Shown: piece by piece, positions 45,498 through 54,707 of the stretch
Layout: each line of letters opens with the position of its first letter
Position numbering within the stretch: position 1 is the first letter of the stretch
Origin: Cognatitamlana sp035818475
GTDB lineage: Bacteria > Bacteroidota > Bacteroidia > Flavobacteriales > Flavobacteriaceae
Assembly (NCBI RefSeq): GCF_035818475.1
Contig: NZ_JAYMGV010000002.1
Coordinates: 310,001 to 374,000 of the forward strand
DNA: 64,000 nt
Reading direction: 5' to 3'
Notes under the pieces: generated by a model
Told to the model about the DNA's origin: nothing
The model's input: the letters and a program-made list of their open reading frames with translations, nothing else
Database searches by the model: none
Program-made: the position numbers and the translations under genes

Positions 45498-46163
45498 TTA
45501 TAACTGGGACATATGGTTGATATCCTTATTTTCAAGATACGTTATGTCTGAAATTTTAAACAGGGAATTAATCATAGCCAATCCAATTTTTGTTGTGGTT
45601 GTTACAGTATTGGAGCGTTTAAATAAGGGAAACAAAGGCCTGATCAAGGTATAAACCGCATTATACCAAGCTGTACCGGATTTTATGCCACGTTCCGGAA
45701 TGATAAACCCTGGCCTGAAGGCATAAGCTGTTTTAAAGCCTTTGTTTAATACATAGTTTTCGGTTTTTCCTTTTACTCTGGCCCACATGGTTGTGCCCTG
45801 CTCACTACTGTCTGTTCCTGCTCCGGACACATAATTAAAGGTCATATGAGGGTTTAATCCGTATAATATATCTGCAAAAACCCTGGTGATTTCAAAAGTG
45901 ATGTCCGTATACTTTTTTTCATTTAACCCTAAAGCAGAAACTCCCATACAATAAAAACAGGCATCATAACCTGTAAGCTGTTCTTTAATGGCCTCCAGAT
46001 TTGAAAAATCACTTAGTAAAACTTCTTTTAATTTAGGGTGCTGTAGTTCTATGGACCTTCTGTTAATGACCAGAACCTCTTGAATACCGTTATGATCCAG
46101 ACATTCCAGCATAACCCCCTAGCCTACCATTCCGGTAGCTCCCGTTATAATTATTTTTTTCAT
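45498..46163 (-). pseudogene. NAD(P)-binding Rossmann protein gene interrupted by an amber codon
   Basis: From ATG at 46163 the frame reads MKKIIITGATGMVG, then TAG (46121-46119), then GVMLECLDHNGIQEVLVINR and on to a normal end (full length 221 codons). Without the stop, the cofactor loop GATGMVGxGVM would be complete, as in semialdehyde- or NmrA-type reductases. Re-initiation at the ATG at 46112 would give 204 residues but without the dinucleotide loop. FYCMGVSALGLNEKKY and FRPGFIIPERGI are intact, so the mutation is recent. It sits 15 bp after the AraC gene. Confidence 0.75.
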
Positions 46164-46178
46164 TTGATATGGTTTTAT

Positions 46179-47087
46179 CTAATTCTGACTTCTGTATTTT
46201 GCCGGACTCATTCCGGTTTTGCTCTTAAAAAGTTTACTGAAGTGTTGCGGATATTCAAATCCGAGGTTATAGGCAATTTCACTAATTGAATCTGTAGTCC
46301 CCAACAGCTTATTTTTAGCCCTGTTAATGACAAAAGCACTGATATGGTCCTTTGCTGATTTTCCTGTCTCTTTCTTTAATAGGTCACTTAAATAATTAGG
46401 CGACATATTTAGGGCTTCTCCACAATATTTCACAGACGGCAAACCCATTTCTAGAGGCTTTTCAGAGTTGAAATAATTTTTTAAAAAAGACTCAAATTCC
46501 GTAACATGATCCTGGTTTAAATTGGTGCGTATGTAGAATTGCCTGTCATAATAGCGTGTGCAATAGTTTAACAGCAATTCAATGTTTGAAATGATAAGCT
46601 TTTGACTGTGCTTGTCTATATTTTGATTGTACTCGCGCTCAATTTTTAAAGCTAGATCTAAGATAATATCTTGTTCTTCTTGTGATAAATGAAGGGCTTC
46701 ATGTACTTCATAATCAAAAAACGAGTAGCTTCCAATGCTTTTCCCAAGTTCTGATTTTCTGATTAAATCCGGATGAAAAAACAGCATCCAACCCTCTGAG
46801 TCATCATCTATTTTTTCATTTTCACCGTAGATCACCTGATTAGGTTTTGTAAATACCATGGTGCCTTCTGAATAGTCATAGGAATTACGTCCATACATAA
46901 ACGAGCCTGAAATACCGTCCTTTAAAGAAATCATGTATAGATCTGACATAAATCTAACCCCTTCAAACCCTAACTGTTTTGGTAAATCTTTTAGATAAAT
47001 TAAGGACACCAAGGGGTGTTTTGGCGCAGATTGCCCTAATAAATCATGTATTTGCGTAATGCTTTTTATTTCAAAAATATCCCCCAT
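46179..47087 (-). CDS. AraC family transcriptional regulator
   Basis: 302 residues, cupin N-terminus (YGRNSYDYSEGTMVFTKPNQ, VIYGENEK) and C-terminal double helix-turn-helix (YCGEALNMSPNYLSDLLKKE ... ISEIAYNLGFEYPQHFSKLF). It is a paralogue of the regulator near 27.3 kb with the same length. It starts a probable operon with the interrupted Rossmann gene and the MBL hydrolase (gaps of 15 and 10 bp). The SDR gene lies 78 bp upstream in the same direction. Confidence 0.93.
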   Translation of the reverse strand: MGDIFEIKSITQIHDLLGQSAPKHPLVSLIYLKDLPKQLGFEGVRFMSDLYMISLKDGISGSFMYGRNSYDYSEGTMVFTKPNQVIYGENEKIDDDSEGWMLFFHPDLIRKSELGKSIGSYSFFDYEVHEALHLSQEEQDIILDLALKIEREYNQNIDKHSQKLIISNIELLLNYCTRYYDRQFYIRTNLNQDHVTEFESFLKNYFNSEKPLEMGLPSVKYCGEALNMSPNYLSDLLKKETGKSAKDHISAFVINRAKNKLLGTTDSISEIAYNLGFEYPQHFSKLFKSKTGMSPAKYRSQN

Positions 47088-47165
47088 ATTACCTTTAAAT
47101 TAAACCGATATGCTTATTATGTCTATGAAAATACAATTAATTTCTATGACCTGTTGGGCATTGTA

Positions 47166-48014
47166 TTATTTCATTTGACTCTTTAAAACTCTATCAAATA
47201 ACCGACCACCTAAATAGATACGCATCCAAACCATAGGCTTTGCCCATTTACCCGCTCTATATCTTGTCTTTGGTTTTTTAGCATATATAGCTTTTACAAC
47301 TTTATTAGTAATTACTGAAGCCGGAGATGAATTCTTAGGGTTAGAATAAAAGGCTTCTGTAGTATGAGCAATAGTATTGGCGGCTGCTTCATAGGGACCT
47401 CCTTTTGAACGCTCGAGCATAGGGCCATTCATGACATCTCCAAACTCTGTTCTTATAGCTCCCGGTTCAATAACTACTACGTCAATATTAAACGGTTTTA
47501 ATTCTAAGCGTAAACAATCGCTCCAGCCTTCCAGAGCATGTTTTGTAGCATGATACCAGGACCCCAAAATAGTATACATTTTGCCTCCCATAGATGAGTT
47601 ATTTATTATGGTTCCCTGTTTTTGTTTTCGCATATAAGGCAAAACAGCTTTGGTTATGGTAGCTAAGCCAAAGAGGTTAACATCAAACTGGCGTTTGGCA
47701 TCTTCTATAGAAACATCTTCAACAGATCCGTAAACCGCATATCCTGCATTATTAAAGAGCACATCTATTTGGCCTTGCTCCTTAATAATTCTAGTGACCG
47801 CTTCTTTAACCTGGTCAGTATTGGTAATATCCAGCTTAATGGCATGGCCGCCTGCCTCTTCAAGGTCCTTCATGTGATTAAGGCGTCTGGCCACTCCATA
47901 TACAATATGCCCTTCTTCAACTAATCGTAATGCGGCATCTTTTCCCATTCCGGATGACGCTCCGGTAATTATGATTACTTTTTTCACAATGCTATTTTTT
48001 AAATTAAATGACAC
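47166..48014 (-). CDS. short-chain dehydrogenase/reductase
   Basis: 282 residues with IITGASSGMGKDAALRLVEE (cofactor loop), LFNNAGYAVYGSVEDVS, catalytic Ser in INNSSMGGKM and YHATKHALEGWSD (YxxxK). The C-terminus (RYRAGKWAKPMVWMRIYLGG) matches the common 'oxidoreductase SDR' group found beside AraC regulators in many bacteria. No signal peptide is seen. An ATG at the very start gives MSFNLKNSIVKK before the loop, a slightly long but acceptable N-terminus. Substrate unknown. Confidence 0.93.
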   Translation of the reverse strand: MSFNLKNSIVKKVIIITGASSGMGKDAALRLVEEGHIVYGVARRLNHMKDLEEAGGHAIKLDITNTDQVKEAVTRIIKEQGQIDVLFNNAGYAVYGSVEDVSIEDAKRQFDVNLFGLATITKAVLPYMRKQKQGTIINNSSMGGKMYTILGSWYHATKHALEGWSDCLRLELKPFNIDVVVIEPGAIRTEFGDVMNGPMLERSKGGPYEAAANTIAHTTEAFYSNPKNSSPASVITNKVVKAIYAKKPKTRYRAGKWAKPMVWMRIYLGGRLFDRVLKSQMK

Positions 48015-48342
48015 TGCAAAATTATTGCGGATAACAGATTAAAAATTATACATTTTACTGAATGATGTATATATTCTACTTATTTAAATAAGTTTCAGAA
48101 TATTCAGAGCTTTGCGTTTAAAAAGCTCTGGAGGCCTTGACAGTTAACTTTTAAGGCTCTATAATTACTGTACGTGGTTTGTCTGTAATTATTTTTAGGT
48201 GCTAGAAAACAACGCGTATTGCAAACATCTTTAAAAGCATTTTCAAAGACACCTGCAATCGCCATCTTTTTAACTTGATATGGTTTTATGTTTTTGAGAA
48301 TATCAGGATAAGAAATATAAAGAGCAGCAATACTCAGCTTTA
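48015..48342. other. intergenic stretch without a supported gene
   Basis: Mostly A/T-rich. CAGAGCTTTGCGTTTAAAAAGCTCTG near 48104 contains a complementary pair, CAGAGCTTT with AAAGCTCTG, a possible hairpin. A 53-codon frame on the minus strand resembles nothing I know and is listed among rejected items. Confidence 0.4.
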
Positions 48343-48954
48343 CTATTGTACCTGTCTATAATCTTTATGTAGCCTAATATCTTTGGTTGCAACATATAGA
48401 TTATCCTTTTTTTCAAGTCTAAGTAATCCACTAACAGCTTTAGCACGACATGCCAGAGTTAGTGACGGTAATAATGGATCATCGTTAAAAAAGAATGAAT
48501 TGATCTTATATTCCGGCTTACCGGGTTCTTTAACCACACGGTGAATCTGCTTTAACTCTTTGCGAGTAAATTTACCGGGGATATAGGTATATAAGGTATA
48601 ATGACCGTCTGAATCTGTTTTAACCCACCCTCTGTTATGAACATAACGCTTACGGTGTTCATCACGTCTCATATCATAATCTCCATTTTCATCCGGCTGA
48701 TACACATAAAGTATAACATCTTTTGCAGGCGTTTTTCCATCGCTTTGATAGATAGTTCCGGAAATCTTAATCTTATTGAGTTTTGAATTAAAACCCGGAA
48801 TGGTATCTACATTATTTAACTGTTTCTCGGTATAATCATAAAGGGCATTCCTTTTTTTATAATCAGAAGGAAAAACTTCAGCTTCTTGTGCATTTGTTAT
48901 ATGCACTGAGCCAATAAAACTAATTAAACAGAAGATAGAAATAAACGTTTTCAT
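48343..48954 (-). CDS. exported intradiol ring-cleavage dioxygenase-like protein
   Basis: 203 residues with a signal peptide (to about TNAQE). The central beta-sandwich is like intradiol dioxygenases: KISGTIYQSDGKTPAKDVIL, YVYQPDENGDYDMRR, NRGWVKTDSDGHYTLYTYIP. In true dioxygenases two Tyr and two His bind Fe(III); here a HxHF-type histidine pair is not visible (only QIHRVVKEPG), so catalytic activity is doubtful. It may be a transthyretin-like binding protein. Start chosen at MKTFISIFCL because it gives the signal peptide; a longer frame exists upstream. Confidence 0.72.
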   Translation of the reverse strand: MKTFISIFCLISFIGSVHITNAQEAEVFPSDYKKRNALYDYTEKQLNNVDTIPGFNSKLNKIKISGTIYQSDGKTPAKDVILYVYQPDENGDYDMRRDEHRKRYVHNRGWVKTDSDGHYTLYTYIPGKFTRKELKQIHRVVKEPGKPEYKINSFFFNDDPLLPSLTLACRAKAVSGLLRLEKKDNLYVATKDIRLHKDYRQVQ

Positions 48955-49126
48955 GGGGCTTGGGTTTTTAATTAACTCAAAATTAAGTAACAAGCCTTTT
49001 CCTTTACTAAAAAATCGTTTGAATTATAAAATTTAACGATGAATAGATGAAAAACATACTATTCCCGATGAGTTTTAATTGTATACACTAGAGTTAAAAG
49101 TTTCTTTTAAAAGGCACCCTAAATCT

Positions 49127-49675
49127 CTATTCCTTCTTTTCTATAGCCTTAGCAGTTCCTGAATAGCGTATTTGTGATCTTGCATTTCCTGCCAAAGAAA
49201 TGTTGGATTTTAAATTTGTAAATAATCTGATATTAACATTGAAATTTTCGGAAAAGCTCCTCGCCTGAAATGAAATATCATAGCTCTTATCCTTGTTTTG
49301 GACTACCTTATAGTTTTGTAGCTCACCTTTAAATTGTATGGCACTATCCTCTCCGCCATAGGTACCACCACCCATTCTACGTTCTCCATAATAAGGTAAA
49401 TAGGACGTAATACTGTCGCCTTTAATAGTTAAGTAATTATTATTTCCAATTAAGTTTATAGCATTAGGGTTATTTCCTGGTTGCAGAAGTACGGACACTC
49501 TCTGCATTGCTACTGTGGCCATAGGGTATGCCCACTCTGAATCAATGGTGAAGTTTTTGCTCTTAATAAGGGCATCTAGTTTATCAATTTCTGCTTGAGT
49601 GGCTATGGACTTAGAAGAATTACAAGAAAAAAAAGTTATTGTAATAATAGCGATGAAAAAAAATAATGTTCTCAT
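49127..49675 (-). CDS. DUF4251 lipoprotein
   Basis: 182 residues with a lipobox FFSC near residue 17. The mature part shows the DUF4251 pattern: NFTIDSEWAYPMATVAMQRV, LIGNNNYLTIKGDSITSYLP, YYGERRMGGGTYGGEDSAIQ. DUF4251 is widespread in Bacteroidota, beta-rich and of unknown role. I start at MRTLFFFIAI, three codons inside the longest frame. No operon partner is close: the next gene upstream is more than 90 bp away. Confidence 0.87.
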   Translation of the reverse strand: MRTLFFFIAIITITFFSCNSSKSIATQAEIDKLDALIKSKNFTIDSEWAYPMATVAMQRVSVLLQPGNNPNAINLIGNNNYLTIKGDSITSYLPYYGERRMGGGTYGGEDSAIQFKGELQNYKVVQNKDKSYDISFQARSFSENFNVNIRLFTNLKSNISLAGNARSQIRYSGTAKAIEKKE

Positions 49676-49765
49676 TTTACACAAATTAATAATTATACTA
49701 TAAAAATACGAAGCAACAGGGTATATTAGATACCTTGCAAATAAAATTTAAGACATTTTTATGAA

Positions 49766-50815
49766 TTAGTCGAGGATCTGATGAATACTTTCAATCCAAT
49801 TATCAATCGTGGTTTTGCCGGTATGAAGGGCTATACTACCATTACCATACGGTTGATATATATCTGGATTAGTTATGGAGAAGAATCCAACTGTAGGCGT
49901 TAATGTAGCACTAGCCAAATGCATAACACCATTATCTGCTGCAATAAATACACTTGTATTTTTTATAATTCCCCCCATTTCCCTGATATCCTTACTATAA
50001 AAATTAGGGGCCTTAAAATTGATCTTTGAAATATTCTCAATTGGCAACATTTCAATTATATTATATTCGGGAAATTCTTTTAATAACCTGGAATAAAAGG
50101 TATTCCACCATGTCTCTGAATAACATTTGTTTCCAGTAGCATTAGTATAAATGCAAATGGTTGGTTTTGAATTATTATTTAAATCGTCAAGTATAGCTTT
50201 CCCTTTTAAAATTTCTGTAGTATTCAGCTTTATATTTAAAACAGGAATCCCATCTGATTCAACAGTAGTTGTTCCTAAACGTTTTAAATAATGCCTTAAA
50301 ACATAAACAGGGAATTTAGAAATATGCTTATAATCTTCATACCGTTGGAAACCTGCTTCATCTTCATTTCCAAACACCTTAAACTTTGCTTTAGAAATTT
50401 GAGTTAACAGCTTACCAGAAGACGAATTCCTATCGCCATTAATAACTAAATCATAAGTCTTTCTCTTAATAGAAACCCATGTTTTCACATATTGAAATAT
50501 ATTACTCCATGGCTTTTTAGGAAGCTTGATAATATCAGTAACTTCTTTGTAATTTTCAAATACAGGATGTGCTACCCCCCCTTTTACAAACAAATCTATT
50601 TCACAATTGGGAAAAGTATTTATAACTTCCTGAACCAAAGGCGTTAGTAATAACTGATTTCCAAGCCTATGGTTTGGTCTGATTATTAACACTTTTTTAA
50701 TGTCCTCAGGGTTGAGGCTTCCATATTCAGGTTCTGTATAAGAATCACCAATACTTTTGGTAATACGATGCATCACCTTTCTTCTAATATGATTGATACG
50801 TAATTTGAAAGACAT
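49766..50815 (-). CDS. glycosyltransferase family 9 (heptosyltransferase-like)
   Basis: 349 residues of the GT9 family, GT-B enzymes that add heptose or other sugars to lipopolysaccharide or lipooligosaccharide. N-terminal DIKKVLIIRPNHRLGNQLLL near residue 36 and C-terminal FIAADNGVMHLASATLTPTV near 293 are diagnostic. The latter holds the acceptor/donor-site Asp-Asn-Gly-Met-His. No membrane segment is seen. It is alone on its strand; no other LPS gene is in the window, so the acceptor is unknown. Confidence 0.92.
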   Translation of the reverse strand: MSFKLRINHIRRKVMHRITKSIGDSYTEPEYGSLNPEDIKKVLIIRPNHRLGNQLLLTPLVQEVINTFPNCEIDLFVKGGVAHPVFENYKEVTDIIKLPKKPWSNIFQYVKTWVSIKRKTYDLVINGDRNSSSGKLLTQISKAKFKVFGNEDEAGFQRYEDYKHISKFPVYVLRHYLKRLGTTTVESDGIPVLNIKLNTTEILKGKAILDDLNNNSKPTICIYTNATGNKCYSETWWNTFYSRLLKEFPEYNIIEMLPIENISKINFKAPNFYSKDIREMGGIIKNTSVFIAADNGVMHLASATLTPTVGFFSITNPDIYQPYGNGSIALHTGKTTIDNWIESIHQILD

Positions 50816-50905
50816 TAACAGATATTATCTAAATAAATGAAGGCAAAACTACAAATAATAAACACATCAATACTAATAGAAGTTATTTTTTATGAATAAC
50901 TTCTA

Positions 50906-52285
50906 TTACATGTTTTTCAGCTCACTTACCAAGTCAGTTAAAGCTGCTTTAGCATCACCAAATAACATAGACGTTTTTGAATTATAAAATAGCTCGTTTT
51001 CAATACCGGCATACCCGGCATTCATACTTCGTTTATTAACAACAATATGCTTGGCGTTTTCTACATCAAGAATCGGCATTCCATAAATCGGACTGGCAGG
51101 ATCATTATGCGCTGCCGGATTTACAACATCATTAGCTCCCACAACAAGTACCACATCGGCATTATTGAATTGCGGGTTAATATCATCCATTTCTACCAGT
51201 ACACTGTAATCTACATTTGATTCAGCCAAAAGCACATTCATATGTCCGGGCATACGTCCGGCTACCGGGTGAATAGCATACTTTACAGATACGCCTTTAC
51301 CGGCCAGTATTTCCTCCAATTCATGGATGACATGTTGCGCCTGAGCTACCGCTAAACCATATCCGGGAACAATAATTACATTAGACGCATAATTCATCAT
51401 GATGGCAGCATCACTTGCTGTAGTGCTTTTAATAGTTCCTAATGTTTTATTACCACTTTCAACGGTACCAGTAGCCGTAAATGAACCAAAGATAACCGAC
51501 CCAAGCGTTCTATTCATAGCTTTACACATGGCTACTGTTAATATAATCCCTGCCGAACCAACTAAAATACCGCCAACCAGCATAACCATATTATTGTATA
51601 AAACACCAGTAATGGCCGCTGCAATACCTGTTAAAGAGTTCAATAACGAAATGACTACGGGCATATCTGCACCTCCAATAGGCAACACAAATAGGATTCC
51701 ATAAACCAATCCGCCAACCAAAAGGCCATAAAGTAATAATGGGCTGCTTGTTCCAATGGCAATCATATAAATAGCAAGGGCAATAACAGCAATAAAAAAC
51801 GCATTATTTACAAGGTTATATTGTGGTATTTTAACAACACTTCTTAGTGACCCGTTTAATTTTCCCCATGCTACGATACTTCCTGAAAAGGTAACAGCTC
51901 CTATTATAATACCAGAAACAATAGTTGTAGCTTGTACACTACTGTCTACATTTTTACTAAACTCAACCAAACCTATAAGTGTGGCACTTGCACCTCCAAA
52001 ACCATTAAATAATGACACCAATTCAGGCATTTTAGTCATTTCTACCTTTATAGCAATTAGCCATCCAATAATTGAACCAACAGCAATGGCAGATCCAATT
52101 AAAACATATATAATGACAGGGACTTCTATATCGTGAATAAATATAGTTCCAACAATAGCCAGTCCCATACCAAAAGCAGCAATTAAATTTCCTTTTTTAG
52201 CTGTTTCAGGATGCCCCAATTTATTTAAACCTATTACAAACGTTACAGTAGCAATAAGATAGATAACACTTAATAAAACACTCAT
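50906..52285 (-). CDS. pntB: NAD(P) transhydrogenase, beta subunit
   Basis: 459 residues. The N-terminal half contains about nine transmembrane helices; the C-terminal domain III binds NADP(H), with VIIVPGYGLAVAQAQHVIHE, GRMPGHMNVLLAE and VVLVVGANDVVNPAA visible. The enzyme couples hydride transfer from NADH to NADP+ with proton import across the inner membrane. Its start shares one base with the stop of the pntA2 gene. The three-piece organisation is the split form found in many bacteria. Confidence 0.95.
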   Translation of the reverse strand: MSVLLSVIYLIATVTFVIGLNKLGHPETAKKGNLIAAFGMGLAIVGTIFIHDIEVPVIIYVLIGSAIAVGSIIGWLIAIKVEMTKMPELVSLFNGFGGASATLIGLVEFSKNVDSSVQATTIVSGIIIGAVTFSGSIVAWGKLNGSLRSVVKIPQYNLVNNAFFIAVIALAIYMIAIGTSSPLLLYGLLVGGLVYGILFVLPIGGADMPVVISLLNSLTGIAAAITGVLYNNMVMLVGGILVGSAGIILTVAMCKAMNRTLGSVIFGSFTATGTVESGNKTLGTIKSTTASDAAIMMNYASNVIIVPGYGLAVAQAQHVIHELEEILAGKGVSVKYAIHPVAGRMPGHMNVLLAESNVDYSVLVEMDDINPQFNNADVVLVVGANDVVNPAAHNDPASPIYGMPILDVENAKHIVVNKRSMNAGYAGIENELFYNSKTSMLFGDAKAALTDLVSELKNM

Positions 52286-52593
52286 TATTTTTTCTTTTTA
52301 AACATTTGTAACATTCTGTGAGTTACGGCAAAACCACCCACAACATTCAATATCCCCAAAACAACGGCTAGAAAACCTAAAGACAGAGCCAGATAATCAT
52401 TAGGGTCAGAGTGTAACATCACCAAAATGGCTCCGACTATAACCACACCACTTAAGGCATTAGCTCCAGACATTAATGGCGTGTGCAATACAGCCGGAAT
52501 ACTTTTTATAACCTCTACTCCAACAAAAATGGAAAGAATAAGGATGTATATAATTTGAATATTATCTCTAATAAACTCTATTAATAGATTCAT
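52285..52593 (-). CDS. pntA2: NAD(P) transhydrogenase, alpha subunit part 2 (membrane part)
   Basis: 102 residues with three to four membrane helices (IYILILSIFVGVEVI, HTPLMSGANALSGVVIVGAI, FLAVVLGILNVVGGFAVTHR). MSGANALSGV is the signature of the PntA C-terminal membrane part. It lies between pntA1 (10 bp away) and pntB (one-base overlap) and completes the split alpha subunit. Confidence 0.93.
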   Translation of the reverse strand: MNLLIEFIRDNIQIIYILILSIFVGVEVIKSIPAVLHTPLMSGANALSGVVIVGAILVMLHSDPNDYLALSLGFLAVVLGILNVVGGFAVTHRMLQMFKKKK

Positions 52594-52603
52594 AATGGAT
52601 TAT

Positions 52604-53704
52604 TTATTGTTTTCTTATTTCACCATCTTTAACAATAAGGGTTTCGTCGGTAATTTCTTCTTCCAAATCCCATTTAAAGCTACTGTCTTCAGTAAGATGA
52701 ATTATATAATTGTATATGTTTTTGGCAAATAGTTCACTGGCATTGGTAGAGACACTTTCAGGCGCTATAGTAGTTCCAATAACCTTCACGCCGTTTTTAA
52801 CAACAGTTTTATTAAGTTTACTAATTTCACAATTTCCGCCTTGGGCTGCCGCCAAATCAATAATAACAGCTCCATTCTTCATTTTAGACACTTGTTCTTC
52901 TGTAATTAAAACCGGAGCTTTTCTACCCGGAATATTAGCTGTTGTAACTACAAGATCGGCTTGAAACAAAGATTTATTTACCGCCTCTTTTTGCTTACGG
53001 GCATAGTCTTCAGAAGCCTCTTTAGCATAACCACCTTCAGTCTCCTCCCCTTCATTATCTACAGCTATAAACTTAGCTCCTAATGATTCTGCCTGTTCTT
53101 TAGTTTCCGTTCTAATATCAGTAGCTTCAACAACTGCCCCTAAACGCTTTGCCGTTGCAATAGCTTGTAAACCGGCCACTCCAACACCATAGATAAGCAC
53201 TTTTGAAGGTGTTATAGTGCCTGCTGCAGTCATCATTAAGGGGAAAATTTTAGTCATCTCATAGGCTCCTAAAATAACCGCTTTATACCCTGCCAGGTTA
53301 TTTTGGGAACTTAATACATCCATATCCTGTGCTCTGGAAATTCTGGGCATCGCATCTAAAGAAAACGCAGTAGCTCCCCTTTCAGCAATAGCCTTAATAA
53401 GTTCCGGGTTTGACCTGTGATATAATTGACTAATTAAAACATGTCCTTTATCCACTAACTTTAAATCATCTTCGTCAAAAGGGTTAATTTTTAAAAGAAT
53501 AGTTGACTCTTTAAATACAACGCCTCTTTTTTCAATAGTTACACCTATATCCTTATAATCTGAATTCTTATAAGATGAACTTGAGCCCGCATCTTCTTCC
53601 ACTACAACATCAAACCCACTGGATATGAATTGTTTAGCAATGATTGGTGATAATGAAACGCGCTTTTCTCCTTTTTGAGTCTCCTTAAGAATCCCTATTT
53701 TCAT
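52604..53704 (-). CDS. pntA1: NAD(P) transhydrogenase, alpha subunit part 1 (NAD-binding part)
   Basis: 366 residues of the soluble domain I that binds NAD(H): KIGILKETQKGEKRVSLSP at the start, LIYGVGVAGLQAIATAKRLG (dinucleotide loop, near 190), AKFIAVDNEGEETEGGYAKE and a mobile loop around ITTEEQ-like VLITEEQVSKM. Family relatives include alanine dehydrogenase, but the adjacent pntA2 and pntB genes settle the role. It is the first gene of the pnt operon, reading away from the sigma factor gene. Confidence 0.95.
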   Translation of the reverse strand: MKIGILKETQKGEKRVSLSPIIAKQFISSGFDVVVEEDAGSSSSYKNSDYKDIGVTIEKRGVVFKESTILLKINPFDEDDLKLVDKGHVLISQLYHRSNPELIKAIAERGATAFSLDAMPRISRAQDMDVLSSQNNLAGYKAVILGAYEMTKIFPLMMTAAGTITPSKVLIYGVGVAGLQAIATAKRLGAVVEATDIRTETKEQAESLGAKFIAVDNEGEETEGGYAKEASEDYARKQKEAVNKSLFQADLVVTTANIPGRKAPVLITEEQVSKMKNGAVIIDLAAAQGGNCEISKLNKTVVKNGVKVIGTTIAPESVSTNASELFAKNIYNYIIHLTEDSSFKWDLEEEITDETLIVKDGEIRKQ

Positions 53705-54164
53705 GTTGGTTGGTATGATTTAAAGGAGGCAAATATATCTAAAAGCGTTTCTAATAAATAGAAAGAGGTTTCATTTTTGTGAATAGTGAAGCAATCCATG
53801 AGAATTGTTGAAAAGACAATAATTATTTTTTAATGATTGAAAAAATACTTCAATTGTCCTATACGGCTCATAGCATAAATTTTTAAATAATATCAACCAT
53901 ATATTACTATATTTTTACCATATGTTACTTTATTTTATTGAAAACGACTTGACAATCAATATCAATTAGTGTAATGGATAAAAATTAATAGGTTATAAAA
54001 ATCATTATTAAATACTCTGAATATTTCAATAGTAGTTTTATTAAACAACACTATATTTTGTTTTTTTGCAATGGTAATGCAACCTTGCAATAATTTAATT
54101 GTCTATAATAGTAACTTAAAAAATAAAACTATTTTTAAAGCGCATTAAATTCGACCGAATCTAA
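53705..54164. other. divergent intergenic region between pntA1 and the sigma factor gene
   Basis: No gene. It holds the direct repeat described next and, just before the sigma start, the hairpin-like ATTCG-AC-CGAAT near 54150. A TATAATAG near 54105 may be a promoter element, but no clear TAnnTTTG box is seen. Confidence 0.5.
53896..53929. promoter_or_regulatory. 13 bp direct repeat with 21 bp period between pntA1 and the sigma gene
   Basis: ACCATATATTACT (53896-53908) and ACCATATGTTACT (53917-53929) differ at one base and are spaced by two DNA turns. Such phasing suits a dimeric regulator. It sits about 190 bp upstream of pntA1 and 240 bp upstream of the sigma gene. Confidence 0.4.
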
Positions 54165-54707
54165 TTGGAAACCAACATTTTACACACTCACAAAGATCTT
54201 GTTGAGAAAAGCAAATTAGGGGACAGAAGTTCCCAATACAAGCTTTATGAGCTATATGTTGATGCTATGTTTAATGTTAGTATGCGTATGATGCGGGTTA
54301 AAGAAGATGCCGAAGATGTTCTACAGGATAGTTTTGTTGAAGCTTTTAATAATATGGCTTCGTTTAGGTATGAAAGTACATTTGGTTCGTGGTTAAAGCG
54401 TATAGTAATAAATAAATGTATCAATCATTTAAAGAAAAAAAAGGTAGCGGTAACACCCATTGAAAATGAAGTGTATCATATAAAATCTGATGTTGAAGAT
54501 ACAGAGGTGCCAAAAATGGATATAAAAAAGGTTATCAGTGGTATAAAGCTATTACCAGCCGGTTATCAACAAATTATTAATCTGTACTTGATTGAAGGGT
54601 ACGACCATTTAGAGATTTCTGAAATATTAGGAATTACAACGTCCACTTCCAAATCTCAGTATCACAGAGCAAAGAAAAAACTGGTTGAAATTATAAACAC
54701 ATTATGA
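54165..54707 (+). CDS. ECF-type RNA polymerase sigma factor, TTG start
   Basis: 180 residues with sigma-70 region 2 (LYELYVDAMFNVSMRMMRVK, EDAEDVLQDSFVEAFNNMAS, FRYESTFGSWLKRIVIN) and region 4 (LLPAGYQQIINLYLIEGYDH, LEISEILGITTSTSKSQYHR). A TAA directly precedes the frame and the next ATG lies inside region 2, so the start is almost certainly TTG (METNILHTHK). It overlaps the anti-sigma-like gene by four bases (ATGA). Genes downstream are its likely regulon. Confidence 0.92.
   Translation: METNILHTHKDLVEKSKLGDRSSQYKLYELYVDAMFNVSMRMMRVKEDAEDVLQDSFVEAFNNMASFRYESTFGSWLKRIVINKCINHLKKKKVAVTPIENEVYHIKSDVEDTEVPKMDIKKVISGIKLLPAGYQQIINLYLIEGYDHLEISEILGITTSTSKSQYHRAKKKLVEIINTL

Noticed and set aside
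22296..46121. General recoding of TAG as a sense codon
   Set aside because: TAG is the natural terminal stop of the leuA-like, DNRLRE and outer membrane barrel genes, and of peptide copy 3, so full recoding is not possible.
48104..48265. 53-codon minus-strand frame starting MAIAGVFENAFKDVCNTRCF
   Set aside because: No recognisable motif, no signal peptide, and it overlaps a hairpin-like stretch; chance cannot be excluded.
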